DNA from: Treponema sp. | GTDB taxonomy: Bacteria; Spirochaetota; Spirochaetia; Treponematales; Breznakiellaceae | DNA length: 12,307 bases | Reading direction: 5' to 3' | NCBI GenBank assembly: GCA_031268125.1 | Contig: JAIRXT010000109.1 | Span: forward strand, 1-12,307 | Part shown: positions 12,156 to 12,307 of the stretch, in pieces | How positions within the stretch are numbered: the stretch's first letter is position 1 | How the letters are laid out: each line of letters opens with the position of its first letter | Position numbers and translations under genes: made by a program | The notes under the pieces: model-generated | Database searches by the model: none | Told to the model about the DNA's origin: nothing | Seen by the model: the letters and a program-made list of their open reading frames with translations, nothing else

Positions 12156-12307
12156 ATTGTATCTCAGCAATTCCGAATTCAAAATTCCAAATCCGAAAAG
12201 AGCCGTAAAAAATTCATTGGCTTTCCTGCCGGCTGGAAAAATCCGGGGCCCCCACCCCAGATTCTTTCCACTTTTCGCTTTCGCGAAACTGGACCCCTGT
12301 TACTTGT
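12156..12307. other. Non-coding tail of the window
   Basis: No credible gene is seen. The segment has a run of AATTC-like units (12169-12190), a GGGGCCCC palindrome (12245-12252) and a hairpin TTTCGC-TTTC-GCGAAA (12273-12288) without a U-tract. TCAGCAATTCCGA (12164-12176) is also found at 7846-7858. The window ends before any following gene can be identified. Confidence 0.5.

Overview
The window reads as chromosomal DNA of a spirochaete, most likely a fairly GC-rich Treponema relative of the termite-gut or free-living type. The clue is a minus-strand chemotaxis operon in the order cheA, a CheW/CheR-like fusion, cheX. CheX-type phosphatases and this CheW fusion are spirochaete hallmarks, and the CheA has the enlarged dimerisation region known from treponemes. 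The species assignment is inference, because no marker such as 16S rRNA is present.

Layout. Positions 2-5392 (minus strand) hold cheA, cheW-cheR-like and cheX in a tight operon. A tRNA-Val(GAC), a clean UUCG-loop terminator and a ribonuclease Z gene (rnz) follow. cheY is not in the window, although cheX closes the operon. Positions 5491-7804 (minus) hold a small XRE-type repressor gene followed by an RNase II/R-family (RNB) gene. Facing away from the repressor is a near-consensus promoter (TTGACA) with operator-like inverted repeats, driving a 67-residue orphan protein on the plus strand. Positions 8163-8605 have no gene but contain two large inverted-repeat structures. From 8606 to 12117 the plus strand carries lysC, dapB and dapA, three steps of the aspartate-to-lysine/diaminopimelate route. 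lysC and dapB overlap by 4 bases. dapB and dapA are separated by 387 bases packed with hairpins. The window ends in non-coding DNA after dapA.

The genes form three functional groups. The che genes control flagellar motor switching. rnz and the tRNA belong to tRNA supply and 3' maturation; this tRNA gene encodes no CCA, so its 3' end needs trimming by an enzyme such as RNase Z. lysC-dapB-dapA make lysine precursors, with feedback probably sensed by the ACT domains of LysC rather than by DapA.

The most unusual content is not a classical gene. A family of palindromic intergenic elements with ends resembling CTAAACTTGACCCGYA occurs in both spacers flanking lysC-dapB, in opposite orientations. 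The dapB-dapA copy has stems that can pair in alternative ways. The second point of interest is the repressor/67-residue-protein pair, whose short helical segments share a spaced residue pattern. No CRISPR array, transposase, rRNA or clear prophage was seen.
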